Source of the DNA: Lachnospiraceae bacterium
GTDB taxonomy: Bacteria; Bacillota; Clostridia; Lachnospirales; Lachnospiraceae
Direction of reading: 5' to 3'
DNA length: 41,097 nt
Assembly: GCA_024698865.1 (NCBI GenBank)
Contig: JAILQS010000034.1
Coordinates: 1 to 41,097, forward strand
Each line of letters begins with the position of its first letter. The stretch's first letter is position 1. Under the pieces are notes generated by a model. That model was not told the origin of the DNA. It saw only the letters and a program-made list of their open reading frames with translations, and did not search any database. Shown in pieces: positions 34,023 to 41,097 of the stretch. Position numbers and translations under genes: made by a program.

Positions 34023-35027
34023 TTAGTTTAACGCCTGTTTTAATACTCCAAGATTATTTTTCATAATCTCTAGATATGTTTTTCCATCTTTTACATCTTT
34101 TGAAGTTATCGATTGCATAGAGTCAAGTGTGTGTATCTGCTGATTCTTTTGCTTTGTGTTTTCCTTAATTGTTTCTGCAATTTTTCCATCCGAACTTTCT
34201 ATTTGGAAAATGGACGACAATTCTAATTCATCCATTTTCTTTGCCAGGAACGTGATTGTCTCAAAACTTGCTTCCGTCTCTGCCGAACACCCTACAAATG
34301 CAGCATAGTAGTCAAGACCATAGTCATCTACCAGATAACGGAACGGAAACCGGTCTCCAAACAGCAATGTTTTTTTCTCTGCTCCATCCACTACCTTCTT
34401 GTATTCTTCATCCAACGCAGTTAGCTTATCTATATATGCTTTTACATTTTCATCATATTTTGACTTATTATCTGCATCCATTTTCCCTATTTCATCGGCA
34501 ATGTATTGGCAAAGAATTTCTGTGTTTTTTAACGACAGCCAAACATGCTCATCATATTCCGGACTTTCTTCCTGCGTTTCCTCTTCTTGCTCACCACTCT
34601 CTCCGTGCTCGTGCTCATGTTCATCTTCACTTTCCATTCCTTCGACGATTTCTTCTTCTTTTACCTGGTTGCCAAGCACCTCCAAAAGATTGATTGCTCT
34701 CATCTCTTTATTGGTTGCTTCCCTGAGAGCATCTTCTACCCATTCGTCTGACTCTCCACCAACATAGATAAACATATCACATTCGGATATTTTCACCATA
34801 TCATCTGCTGTAGGCTGAAAACTATGAAGATCTACACCATCATCTAAAAGCATTGTCACGTCGACATTGTTGCTGCCTTTTGTGATTTCCCTCGCCCAGT
34901 CATACTCCGGAAAAATCGTTGTAACTACAGAAATTTTTTCTTCCTGCTGTGTATCCTCTTTTTTGCAACCAAAAATAAAGGTTCCCGCCATAAGAACCAC
35001 GCTCATTAAAGTTAATATCTTTTTCAT
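34023..35027 (-). CDS. znuA: Zinc-binding lipoprotein, cluster A-I
   Basis: The 334-residue protein has a lipobox (GTFIFGCKK) and the A-I metal-binding fold. Likely zinc ligands are His72 in GVDLHSFQPTADD, His161 in DEHVWLSL and a later acidic residue. Between the first two lies an acidic, His-rich loop (DEHEHEHGESG, about 136-146) typical of zinc rather than manganese carriers. It captures zinc outside the membrane for the ZnuBC importer. A small hairpin (35070-35087) lies in the gap between this gene and the one before it. Confidence 0.92.
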   Translation of the reverse strand: MKKILTLMSVVLMAGTFIFGCKKEDTQQEEKISVVTTIFPEYDWAREITKGSNNVDVTMLLDDGVDLHSFQPTADDMVKISECDMFIYVGGESDEWVEDALREATNKEMRAINLLEVLGNQVKEEEIVEGMESEDEHEHEHGESGEQEEETQEESPEYDEHVWLSLKNTEILCQYIADEIGKMDADNKSKYDENVKAYIDKLTALDEEYKKVVDGAEKKTLLFGDRFPFRYLVDDYGLDYYAAFVGCSAETEASFETITFLAKKMDELELSSIFQIESSDGKIAETIKENTKQKNQQIHTLDSMQSITSKDVKDGKTYLEIMKNNLGVLKQALN

Positions 35028-35069
35028 TTTAAATCTCCTTATTATGTTTTTTGTACGACAAATACGCCC

Positions 35070-35087
35070 TAATCTCCCTTGAGATTA
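35070..35087 (-). other. Intercistronic hairpin before znuA
   Basis: TAATCTC and GAGATTA form a seven-bp stem with a four-base loop, 43 bp before the znuA start. No T run follows, so it is unlikely to be a full terminator. It could tune the relative expression of the two genes or RNA stability. Confidence 0.4.
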
Positions 35088-35121
35088 AAGCTTCTGTTTT
35101 GTATTACACAAATCGGAGTAT

Positions 35122-35427
35122 TCAATTATTCATTCTAACCTTTTGGATGATTAAAGAATTACAGAGCACATAATCTGTGTCTGCTTTAAGAATCTCTTTC
35201 ACATAGAAGATCGAAAGAATCGAAGTTGCTACTATAACAACTGCCGAGCCAATCGTCTTGATGATATTGGTGCACTGATGGAGTGTTTCACAGATTGGAC
35301 AATCTTCACCATCACAGTGATGTGCCATATTCTCACTGATATAGACAGCAGAAAAGAGCACAACAAACAAAGTAGCTATTAATGCCACCCATGCAACTAT
35401 TCTTTTTGTACTCTTTCTCTGCATCAT
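35122..35427 (-). CDS. Small two-helix membrane protein with Cys/His metal-like loop
   Basis: The 101-residue protein has two membrane helices (about residues 10-30 and 58-77). Between them is HHCDGEDCPICETLHQC (36-52), with four Cys and three His, which could bind zinc outside the membrane. It opens the zinc operon, about 95 bp ahead of znuA, under a promoter at 35464-35491. I do not recognise a named family with certainty. Position and ligands suggest a zinc sensor, chaperone or buffer. The ATG has GGGAG seven bases upstream. Confidence 0.72.
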   Translation of the reverse strand: MMQRKSTKRIVAWVALIATLFVVLFSAVYISENMAHHCDGEDCPICETLHQCTNIIKTIGSAVVIVATSILSIFYVKEILKADTDYVLCNSLIIQKVRMNN

Positions 35428-35463
35428 ATGTATTCTCCCATCAATGTTTCAAGAATCAGTTAT

Positions 35464-35491
35464 ATTTTATCAGTAATATTCTTGTTGTCAA
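35464..35491 (-). promoter_or_regulatory. Promoter of the zinc operon
   Basis: TTGACA (35486-35491), 16 bp, TAAAAT (35464-35469) on the minus strand. AAGAAT and ATTCTT flank the region, and two similar 9-mers, ATTACTGAT and ATAACTGAT, lie in the spacer and just after the -10. They may bind a zinc-responsive repressor, but no classical Zur palindrome is evident. Confidence 0.55.
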
Positions 35492-35523
35492 TAAAAATAC
35501 CAGCCAAATTACATTATACATTC

Positions 35524-36000
35524 TTATCCGGTTATAATATCTCCTGTCGTATATCGGATTATTTTCTCTATATCGGATACTGCTACCTTTACCTGATATC
35601 CAACTTTCCCTGCACTAAAATATATGCTGTCGTATTCCTTCATCGACTCATGGAACATCGTCTTATAAAACTTTTTCATTCCGATTGGCGAACAGCCACC
35701 ATGCACATAGCCTGTTAGCGGAAGCAGTTCCTTTTGTTTTAACATGGAAACCGCCTTTTCTCCTGCTGCCTTTGCAGCTTTTTTCAAATCCAGCTCCGCA
35801 TTGACCGGTATGACAAACACGTAGTATCCTCCCGACTTTGCCTGCGTTACCAGTGTCTTAAACACCTTATCGGGATCTTCGTTCAGGATAGCAGCAATCT
35901 CTTCTCCTGTTTTGGTTGGATCCGCCTCATAAGCAAAGCTTTCATAGGATATTTTCTTTTGCTCCAAAAGTCGCATCACATTCGTTTTTTCTTGTATCAC
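35524..36000 (-). CDS. ybaK: Cys-tRNA(Pro)/aminoacyl-tRNA deacylase, YbaK/EbsC family
   Basis: The 158-residue protein has the YbaK fold: KTLVTQAKSGGYYVFVIPVN, LDLKKAAKAAGEKAVSML, GYVHGGCSPIGMKKFYKT and YFSAGKVGYQVKVAVSDI. These enzymes hydrolyse mischarged Cys-tRNA(Pro) in the cytoplasm. The start appears to be GTG at 35998-36000, three bases after the stop of the large Big_2 gene. Its AGGAGG site lies inside that gene's last codons, so the two are coupled. An ATG at 35976 is a weaker alternative. Confidence 0.92.
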   Translation of the reverse strand: MIQEKTNVMRLLEQKKISYESFAYEADPTKTGEEIAAILNEDPDKVFKTLVTQAKSGGYYVFVIPVNAELDLKKAAKAAGEKAVSMLKQKELLPLTGYVHGGCSPIGMKKFYKTMFHESMKEYDSIYFSAGKVGYQVKVAVSDIEKIIRYTTGDIITG

Positions 36001-36003
36001 TTT

Positions 36004-39000
36004 TTAGAATCCTCCTGTAAATCGTTTGATTCCACCCGAAAACTTGAAATCGCCAACCCACAGATACGTTCCATCGTAACAAATATAGAACGGATTAAAG
36101 AAGGTATCTTCGGATTGTATTGCCGTCACCTCATCTGTCAGGTCGAAGGATGCGTTGGTCGGGTCTGCATTTCTCACATCATATACATTGTAATAATTGG
36201 AGCCGTTTCCAAGTATGGCAATGGATTTTTTACTGTTTTCTTTCACTTCATTTACGGCATCCGCAATAGAATTCCAGATAATAATTCGGCAAAAGCCACC
36301 ATCACAGGCAATCACCTGTCCTGTAGGCGTTACCAGAATTTCAGATAGTCCACCAAAACTCCTATACCGGGTGCTATAGAGTGCTTCACCGTCGTTGTAT
36401 TTATCGATAATCTGCTTATGCGCTCCTTCTATTACATTGGCATTTTCCATTGCCGTTCCTTCAAATATATCGGAGGTTTTGACAATGCAGGCATGCTCAC
36501 CTACATTTGCAATGCCGACGTAGGTATTTCCATCCTCACATTTGGTGACATGTATCTTGGCATTTCGATACGTTTCTGTCTGATTGTCCGACAACGTAAA
36601 TGTCATCTTTAGTGTAGCTACCGGGTTAGAATCTGTTCCCGGCACTCCTTCATACACGTACAGACTGTCGTCCTGCGTCATATAAAAGTACCCATCACAA
36701 TAATCGATTGCATTGATATAATTGATATTTAGATTTCCTATTGTATCACATAAATATGTTTTCGGTAATTCTTTATGAAATGCGTCGTTAATATCCTCAT
36801 AATAATACAGTCTGTTGCGCTGCGCTACCGCCAAGCCTGTGATTCCGTCATGTTCCACAAAGGTTACATCTTCCACACTGTCGCTATATTTATATACCAA
36901 ATCCGGTTTTGCATCGTTGCTGTCCGGCAAATGTTTCCACAGACAAAGTGCCCCGTTATAGTCATCCAATGATGCAAAATATTTGCCGTTGGATTCTGTT
37001 ACGCAGTTTTGATATTTGAACAATGTGTCGGCAACACATTCCTTTACATCTCGTGCGCCAATACATATGTTTGGAGCATCTGTCGCATGTTTTTCAAGGA
37101 TACCCGTATTTGGGTTGTTCCAGTAGTACGTGCCGTTGTAAACAAATGTATCTCCGTTTCTTTCTATCTTATCAATATCGACACTTGCAGGTTCTGCCGG
37201 GAACGTACCTGCTTTATATCCAACAATCTTTCCTGCATTTATTCCTGCACTGTATAAATTGTTATTGTGATCCTGTATAAGCGGCGCAATATCCCCGCCG
37301 ATAAAGTAATAGTAATCCGTCGAGTTAAACAGGTTACCGCCAATATAGTAATTCGGCTTATCCGACTCACTATCCACTTTGCCGTCCTTCCATACCGTTA
37401 GTGCTCCACCTTCATGCAGAATCAGCGTTCCTGCTTTTAACGTACCTGCATTTGTTGTCTGAATATCATTTTTCAAAATAAGTCCGCTTGGCTGACCTGA
37501 ATTATGATCCGTGTAAGCGAAGTCTCCAGGGTATTCACAATAATCAAATAATTTCTCTGTATTGTTTTCTTTGTTGTACTGTCCCTGATAATCAAGCGTT
37601 GCTATATCGTTAAATACTCTAAGTGCCGCATACTGTGGCTCTCCCTTAAAGCTTACATTGTGATCTCCCACCAATAGATAGTTCCCATTACAAGTGATTG
37701 TTCTTGGTGTTCCTCCAGTATAAATTACCTTATCCGGATACTTGTCATCCGCTGCAGGTAAACCTTTGTCCCATATCAAAACATATCCGTCCTGTGTGGA
37801 AGTAGCAATCAGTCTTTCGCCGTCCGTATACAAATCCCACGGCCAGGCTACTCTTGCATAACTTGGATTTTTCATTACCGATGTATCCGTGTAGTTATAT
37901 TTCTCCGGATCGTATTTTTGCATAATAGAGAAGTCTGCCGGCGTTCCATGCGCATTTTGCACCGGAATATCATTCCACACAAGAATTCTGTTATTCTTCG
38001 CATCTGCAACGAATATCTTAATCTTGCCATCTGCCTGCTTCGTAGCCGCTACTCCAACCGGCCAGTTCAGTGCGCTTAAGGAACATCCGGCTTTCGAAGA
38101 GGTGACATCCGGCTGCCCAAGTACACAATATAAATACTCTGTCACGTCACTTCCATTCCAAACTTTATCTTCCGGCACGCGGAAAATCAGAACGCGGTTG
38201 CTCCACGTATCGGACACAAAATAATAGTTATATCCGTCTTTATAAACCGTATCTATATCTGCGGCATGTTCATAGTATTGGCTGGAACATTTATTTATTC
38301 CCGATGACAAAAGCGTAAGGTCACAGCTTTGTCCGTCTGTAAAACTCCTGTCTGTGCCAAGCGTCGCCTGGTTGTAATTGTTGTCCTCGTTTTCCATTAC
38401 AGAATATAATGTGCTAAACGGTTCTACATTTACTTCTGTACTGTTATATTTCACACCATTATCTGTGCTAAAGGATGCACGTATCTCACAGCTTCCTCCT
38501 TTGCCCGGAACACCGTACACATTTCCCTGCTGATCTACCGTTGCAACTGATGTATTGGTACTGCTTAGCGTGTATGGCAGATTAACCCCTTTGGCTCTAA
38601 CCGTAATTTTGTGAGTCACTCCCGGACGAAGTTGCACTCCGTATACGGAGAATTCAAAGCCAACAACACTTACGTTGCATCTATATTTTCTTGTACCGTA
38701 AGTCGCCGTAATTACGCTGGTACCTGCCATATTTGTTCTAACCTGTGCATTGTTATCTATCGCTGCAACCTGTGGATTGCTACTTGTCCATATGACACGG
38801 TTAGCCTGCGCACCATTCAACGTAAGTTTGTAGCTGTCATTTTCTGCAAGCGTAAGATTGGTCTTACTTATACTTACGCCAGTGTAATCGATGTTGTCCT
38901 GAGGGTTACCCGGCTGCATGGATGCCGGTTTTGTCACAGTCACTTTACACTTATAGGATTTTTTCTTGTTGGTAGCGGTGATTGTTGCACTACCTGACTT

Positions 39001-39462
39001 AACTCCACTGACAATTCCTTTTTTATTGACAGAGGCAACCTCCGGTTTTGAACTTTTCCAGCTTACCGTCCCTACAGCACCCTTTAAAGCGAGTTTGGCT
39101 GTTTTCCCTTCTTCTATCGATAATTTTTTCATATTTAGCGATGGGTTCTTCACGGTAAGCTTGCACTTGTAAGCCTTCGTTCCAACCTTTGCTGTGATAG
39201 TCGCCTTTCCTGCCTTTTTGCCTGTTACCACGCCCTTTTTACTAACTGTAGCAACCGCTTTTTTTGAAGTGGTCCATTTTACCTTTTGCTTGTTGTTTAA
39301 CACCTTGAGGGTAATACTCTTCCCGACATAAATAGTCGCACTTGATTTGTTCAGCTTTGCCTTGGAAGCCGCACTAACCGGAATACCGGTAAAGACTAGT
39401 ATACATACTAAGAGTAAAGCAATTACTATACTGTTTTTTGATATCGTATTTTTTCTTTGCAT
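36004..39462 (-). CDS. Large secreted protein with four Big_2 domains and a beta-propeller-like region
   Basis: The 1152-residue protein has a signal peptide (about 1-31, cleavage after PVSA). Four bacterial Ig-like Big_2 domains follow (about 37-105, 110-176, 195-267 and 272-346), each with a W-x-S/T-x-x-x-x-V-A-x-V/I core such as WKSSKPEVASV. The remaining 800 residues contain recurring patterns like SNRVLIFRVPEDKVW, KNNRILVWND and DGYVLIWDKGLP, which look like NHL- or SMP-type propeller blades. I see no LPxTG motif, SLH domain or C-terminal anchor. It may bind the cell surface or a glycan through its Ig-like domains. Function unknown. Confidence 0.85.
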   Translation of the reverse strand: MQRKNTISKNSIVIALLLVCILVFTGIPVSAASKAKLNKSSATIYVGKSITLKVLNNKQKVKWTTSKKAVATVSKKGVVTGKKAGKATITAKVGTKAYKCKLTVKNPSLNMKKLSIEEGKTAKLALKGAVGTVSWKSSKPEVASVNKKGIVSGVKSGSATITATNKKKSYKCKVTVTKPASMQPGNPQDNIDYTGVSISKTNLTLAENDSYKLTLNGAQANRVIWTSSNPQVAAIDNNAQVRTNMAGTSVITATYGTRKYRCNVSVVGFEFSVYGVQLRPGVTHKITVRAKGVNLPYTLSSTNTSVATVDQQGNVYGVPGKGGSCEIRASFSTDNGVKYNSTEVNVEPFSTLYSVMENEDNNYNQATLGTDRSFTDGQSCDLTLLSSGINKCSSQYYEHAADIDTVYKDGYNYYFVSDTWSNRVLIFRVPEDKVWNGSDVTEYLYCVLGQPDVTSSKAGCSLSALNWPVGVAATKQADGKIKIFVADAKNNRILVWNDIPVQNAHGTPADFSIMQKYDPEKYNYTDTSVMKNPSYARVAWPWDLYTDGERLIATSTQDGYVLIWDKGLPAADDKYPDKVIYTGGTPRTITCNGNYLLVGDHNVSFKGEPQYAALRVFNDIATLDYQGQYNKENNTEKLFDYCEYPGDFAYTDHNSGQPSGLILKNDIQTTNAGTLKAGTLILHEGGALTVWKDGKVDSESDKPNYYIGGNLFNSTDYYYFIGGDIAPLIQDHNNNLYSAGINAGKIVGYKAGTFPAEPASVDIDKIERNGDTFVYNGTYYWNNPNTGILEKHATDAPNICIGARDVKECVADTLFKYQNCVTESNGKYFASLDDYNGALCLWKHLPDSNDAKPDLVYKYSDSVEDVTFVEHDGITGLAVAQRNRLYYYEDINDAFHKELPKTYLCDTIGNLNINYINAIDYCDGYFYMTQDDSLYVYEGVPGTDSNPVATLKMTFTLSDNQTETYRNAKIHVTKCEDGNTYVGIANVGEHACIVKTSDIFEGTAMENANVIEGAHKQIIDKYNDGEALYSTRYRSFGGLSEILVTPTGQVIACDGGFCRIIIWNSIADAVNEVKENSKKSIAILGNGSNYYNVYDVRNADPTNASFDLTDEVTAIQSEDTFFNPFYICYDGTYLWVGDFKFSGGIKRFTGGF

Positions 39463-39560
39463 AAGACCACCGCTTTCTGAGTGTTATGTGACTAAGTTTA
39501 ATTTATGAGTGTAGGTTTGTGTGTATAAAATTTTGTGTATTTATTTATATTTATAGGATT

Positions 39561-39589
39561 ATTATAGTTTATTGCATATTCAAGTACAA
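39561..39589 (-). promoter_or_regulatory. Promoter of the Big_2 protein-ybaK operon
   Basis: TTGTAC (39584-39589), 17 bp, TATAAT (39561-39566) on the minus strand, leaving a leader of about 90 bases. Confidence 0.62.
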
Positions 39590-39637
39590 TTCTGATTTCT
39601 TCGAGATCACTCTTCTTTTTCTTACATTTATTACACT

Positions 39638-39677
39638 AAAAAGCAACCTGTGCTGAGGATGGTGCTTCTGCGGTTGC
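39638..39677 (-). terminator. Possible minus-strand terminator
   Basis: GCAACC (39643-39648) and GGTTGC (39672-39677) form a six-bp stem with a long loop, followed on the minus strand by five T. It would stop leftward transcription ahead of the Big_2 promoter. The long loop makes it only a fair candidate. Confidence 0.4.
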
Positions 39678-39781
39678 CTTTCTTAATAGTGATTGGATAA
39701 TATTCTTGAATATCGAATGGATAATATCTTTGACCTGATATGATGATGAACGGTCAGAAATTTCACAAGATTCTTTAAGAA

Positions 39782-39809
39782 ATGGGGTTCTTCCTAAGAA
39801 GAACCCCAT
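39782..39809. terminator. Perfect hairpin, 12-bp arms and 4-base loop
   Basis: ATGGGGTTCTTC and GAAGAACCCCAT are exact inverted copies around CTAA. T content after the stem is modest on the minus strand (TTTCTT). It may be a terminator left from a lost gene or part of the adjoining repeat. Confidence 0.5.
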
Positions 39810-39854
39810 AATAAGTTTGATTTAGTTGTCTCCGGAAATGCACACACTTCCTGA

Positions 39855-40015
39855 GATTACACGAGCTAAGGATTACACGAGCTAAGCGCGTACCTCGATT
39901 TCGCTTTGCTTCATCTCGGTCACGGCATTCGCCAAATGCCTGTAAACACGCAAAAACAGCCACTTACAAGCAAGCTTGCAGTGGCTGTTTATTTCGTGTT
40001 TTATGCGCTTAGCTC
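39855..40015. repeat. Structured intergenic repeat with tandem 16-mers and nested inverted repeats
   Basis: GATTACACGAGCTAAG occurs twice in perfect tandem (39855-39886). GAGCTAAGCGC (39879-39889) is repeated inverted at 40005-40015. Inside are a hairpin GGCATT/AATGCC (39924-39940) and a stem AAACACG/CGTGTTT (39944-39950, 39995-40001). The stem encloses AAACAGCCACT/AGTGGCTGTTT (39954-39964, 39980-39990), whose loop holds the palindrome GCAAGCTTGC. The multi-stem layout suits a dispersed palindromic element or a structured RNA. The minus strand also reads as a 62-residue open frame, which I regard as spurious. Confidence 0.6.
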
Positions 40016-40169
40016 ATTGCTTACGCGTATATTACTCGATGATTGTAGCAACACAACTGTTAATATCACGATTTGTATTATTCTGAATATTTCTAGTGAT
40101 GTTTTATTTTATTTGATGGTACATTTTGTGATTATTATATATATTTCAAAAGTTTTTCAAGTCCAAAAT

Positions 40170-40183
40170 AAGCCCATGGGCTT
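40170..40183. promoter_or_regulatory. 14-bp palindrome in the leader of the DUF6061-like gene
   Basis: AAGCCCATGGGCTT is a perfect palindrome 35 bp before the start codon, followed by T residues. A possible promoter (TTGATG, 17 bp, TATATA) lies just upstream, so the palindrome could be an operator near the start point. Confidence 0.38.
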
Positions 40184-40217
40184 TTTACCTCCAATTCAAA
40201 GAAAAGGGCTGATAACA

Positions 40218-40457
40218 ATGAAATTGATACACGCAAGATACAACCCGATGCACAACAGCATCGACATTAACCACTATAACGGCTACATCCTCCGGATTGA
40301 CTGCAATCAGGCAGAATCAGGAATACGGACCACGCCTAATTCTCAACGGTGCCTGAATGCTCTGGCGATTGATAATCCGCTGGAATATGCAAGACTTGCG
40401 CTCAATGGCGAGATGCAGGCATGGGTGGACGCGGAGGATAGTTTGGATGTGTTTTAA
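40218..40457 (+). CDS. Small DUF6061-like protein
   Basis: The ATG at 40218-40220 has AAAGGG upstream and gives 79 residues: MKLIHARYNPMHNSIDINHY, then a central GYILRIDCNQAESG and a C-terminal IDNPLEYARLALNGEMQAWV. The MKLI...YN start and the NPLEYARLxLNGE end match my recollection of the DUF6061 family, small proteins common in Clostridia with no known function. The frame is open further upstream to 39906, but that part runs through the structured repeat and is probably not coding. Confidence 0.65.
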   Translation: MKLIHARYNPMHNSIDINHYNGYILRIDCNQAESGIRTTPNSQRCLNALAIDNPLEYARLALNGEMQAWVDAEDSLDVF

Positions 40458-40467
40458 CACATCCTTT

Positions 40468-40506
40468 CATTAGTCCGGCAAATATACATCATATGCCGGA
40501 CTAATG
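40468..40506 (+). terminator. Hairpin after the DUF6061-like gene
   Basis: Perfect 13-base arms (40468-40480, 40494-40506) around a 13-base loop, 11 bp after the stop codon. The T run is poor, but position and strength suggest a terminator. Confidence 0.6.
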
Positions 40507-40547
40507 TTATCAGCAGCCAGACATTAAAAATGCATTTACATTTTTTG

Positions 40548-40829
40548 CTAAAATATATATCTTATAAATTTAATCATCCAATATAGTTGCCCGCACAAAA
40601 CACCTAATATAACAGCAATAATTAAGCAAATCAATAATACTCCCTGCAATCTACAAATCAGTCTTCCACAGAATCCAATTACTTTTATTTTAATATGCTT
40701 CCACAAATTATTTCTATCATAGCCGCCCAAATATACAGTCAACAAATTATTTATATAACGCCATATCTTCTGAACAATCTCATTTTTAAACCATGTTATT
40801 TCATATGGCAATATCCTTATTTCACCCAA
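40548..40829 (-). CDS. Hypothetical membrane protein, likely 3' part of a frameshifted gene
   Basis: The only in-frame start is TTG at 40827-40829, with a poorly spaced AAGG. It gives 93 residues ending in a hydrophobic helix (about 62-88, VLLICLIIAVILGVLCGQLY). The same frame stays open back to 40913, and the extra 28 codons (VERAFGQARKFF, then RIYNFDQFNYLR) look like protein but have no start codon. This part overlaps the end of the gene to the right in another frame. I suspect one gene broken by a frameshift within 40864-40913. No family recognised. Confidence 0.5.
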   Translation of the reverse strand: MGEIRILPYEITWFKNEIVQKIWRYINNLLTVYLGGYDRNNLWKHIKIKVIGFCGRLICRLQGVLLICLIIAVILGVLCGQLYWMIKFIRYIF

Positions 40830-40863
40830 CCTTAAATAATTAAATTGGTCAAAATTATATATT

Positions 40864-41097
40864 CTAAAAAATTTCCGTGCCTGACCAAACGCACGCTCTA
40901 CTATCTTTAGAAACTATATTATCGATATGCAATTCCACCTCATCCCAATAAGTTTTATCACCATACTCACGATCTGTATCATAAGCTATCTCATCTATTT
41001 TTACTTCCCGACCACTATCAATATCTATTGTTTTAAATGCAATATGGTTTCTTTCTGTGTTTCCAGAAAAAAATTTTATTACCCCCTCTATATTATC
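40864..41097 (-). CDS. Hypothetical protein, C-terminal part (cut by right edge)
   Basis: The minus strand is open from the right edge to a TAG at 40864-40866, giving 77 residues. It includes IEGVIKFFSGNTERNHIAFK, TIDIDSGREVKIDEIAYD and DKTYWDEVELHID. Codon use is A/T-rich like the neighbouring frame. No domain is recognised. The last residues may be out of frame if the suspected frameshift is real, in which case the true product continues into the 93-residue frame and ends in a membrane helix. Confidence 0.55.
   Translation of the reverse strand, partial: DNIEGVIKFFSGNTERNHIAFKTIDIDSGREVKIDEIAYDTDREYGDKTYWDEVELHIDNIVSKDSRACVWSGTEIF

Larger units (their letters stand above)
39463..40217. other. 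Gene-free 755-bp interval with promoter, hairpins and a structured repeat
   Basis: No open frame here has a ribosome site and a credible protein. From left to right it holds the Big_2 promoter and a GCAACC-GGTTGC hairpin (39643-39677). Two similar 18-mers follow (39692-39709 and 39716-39733), then a perfect 12-bp-arm palindrome (39782-39809), a structured repeat (39855-40015) and the leader of the small DUF6061-like gene. Confidence 0.7.

Noticed and set aside
35428-35523. Classical Zur box at the zinc operon promoter
   Set aside because: I found only short direct repeats and AAGAAT/ATTCTT ends, not the TCGTAATnATTACGA-type palindrome.
39463-39700. Possible c-di-GMP or other riboswitch before the Big_2 gene
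   Set aside because: The leader after the predicted start point is only about 90 bases, and none of the conserved GEMM-type motifs is present.
39775-39963. 62-residue minus-strand open frame across the structured repeat
   Set aside because: Its codons are made of the repeat's stems and the 12-bp palindrome. There is no ribosome site and the composition is unlike neighbouring genes.
39906-40217. Upstream extension of the DUF6061-like frame to 39906
   Set aside because: It runs through inverted repeats and an AT-rich leader. The ATG at 40218 has a ribosome site and starts the conserved-looking part.

Overview
The window looks like chromosomal DNA of a low-GC Gram-positive anaerobe of the class Clostridia, most likely Lachnospiraceae (inference). 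Shine-Dalgarno sites are strong, solute-binding proteins are lipoproteins with lipoboxes, outer-membrane export genes are absent, and there is a meso-diaminopimelate dehydrogenase. Almost every gene is on the minus strand, so transcription runs from right to left. I see no rRNA, tRNA, CRISPR array or intact insertion sequence.

1-15.7 kb: a 13-gene, tightly spaced operon for an exopolysaccharide of the Pel type. In transcription order it encodes a DUF2304-like membrane protein, a PelD-like c-di-GMP receptor fused to a degenerate epimerase domain, a PelE-like protein, a multi-spanning GT-C-like transferase, a polyprenyl-phosphate-type GT2, a PelA/DUF2194-like anchored protein, PelF, PelG, three GT2 enzymes, a DUF4874/DUF4832 protein and the start of a Wzx-type flippase cut by the left edge. 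The core is pelD-E-(A-like)-F-G. The extra transferases, and apparently a second flippase, suggest a decorated polymer or a composite locus. An extended -10 promoter lies at about 15.74 kb.

15.8-19.8 kb: a siderophore or heme-type iron ABC importer (lipoprotein, two FecCD permeases, ATPase), with a strong promoter carrying a DtxR-like palindrome at its start point. 19.8-22.5 kb: a ROK glucokinase, a DegV fatty-acid-binding protein and a divergent TetR regulator. The last two share one 29-bp symmetric promoter region. 22.5-30.7 kb: sensory and redox genes. These are a hybrid histidine kinase with two solute-binding modules, a glutathione peroxidase-flavodoxin pair under an OhrR/MarR-like operator, a chemoreceptor co-transcribed with an orphan sugar-binding lipoprotein, and an XRE regulator paired with a small membrane protein under a palindromic operator.

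30.7-35.5 kb: ddh, then a zinc-uptake operon (Cys/His-rich small membrane protein, ZnuA, ZnuC, ZnuB, OB-like lipoprotein). 35.5-39.5 kb: ybaK, translationally coupled to a large secreted Big_2/beta-propeller protein. 39.5-40.2 kb holds no convincing gene but contains a highly structured repeat of about 160 bp. The right end has a small DUF6061-like gene and what may be a frameshifted gene running off the edge.
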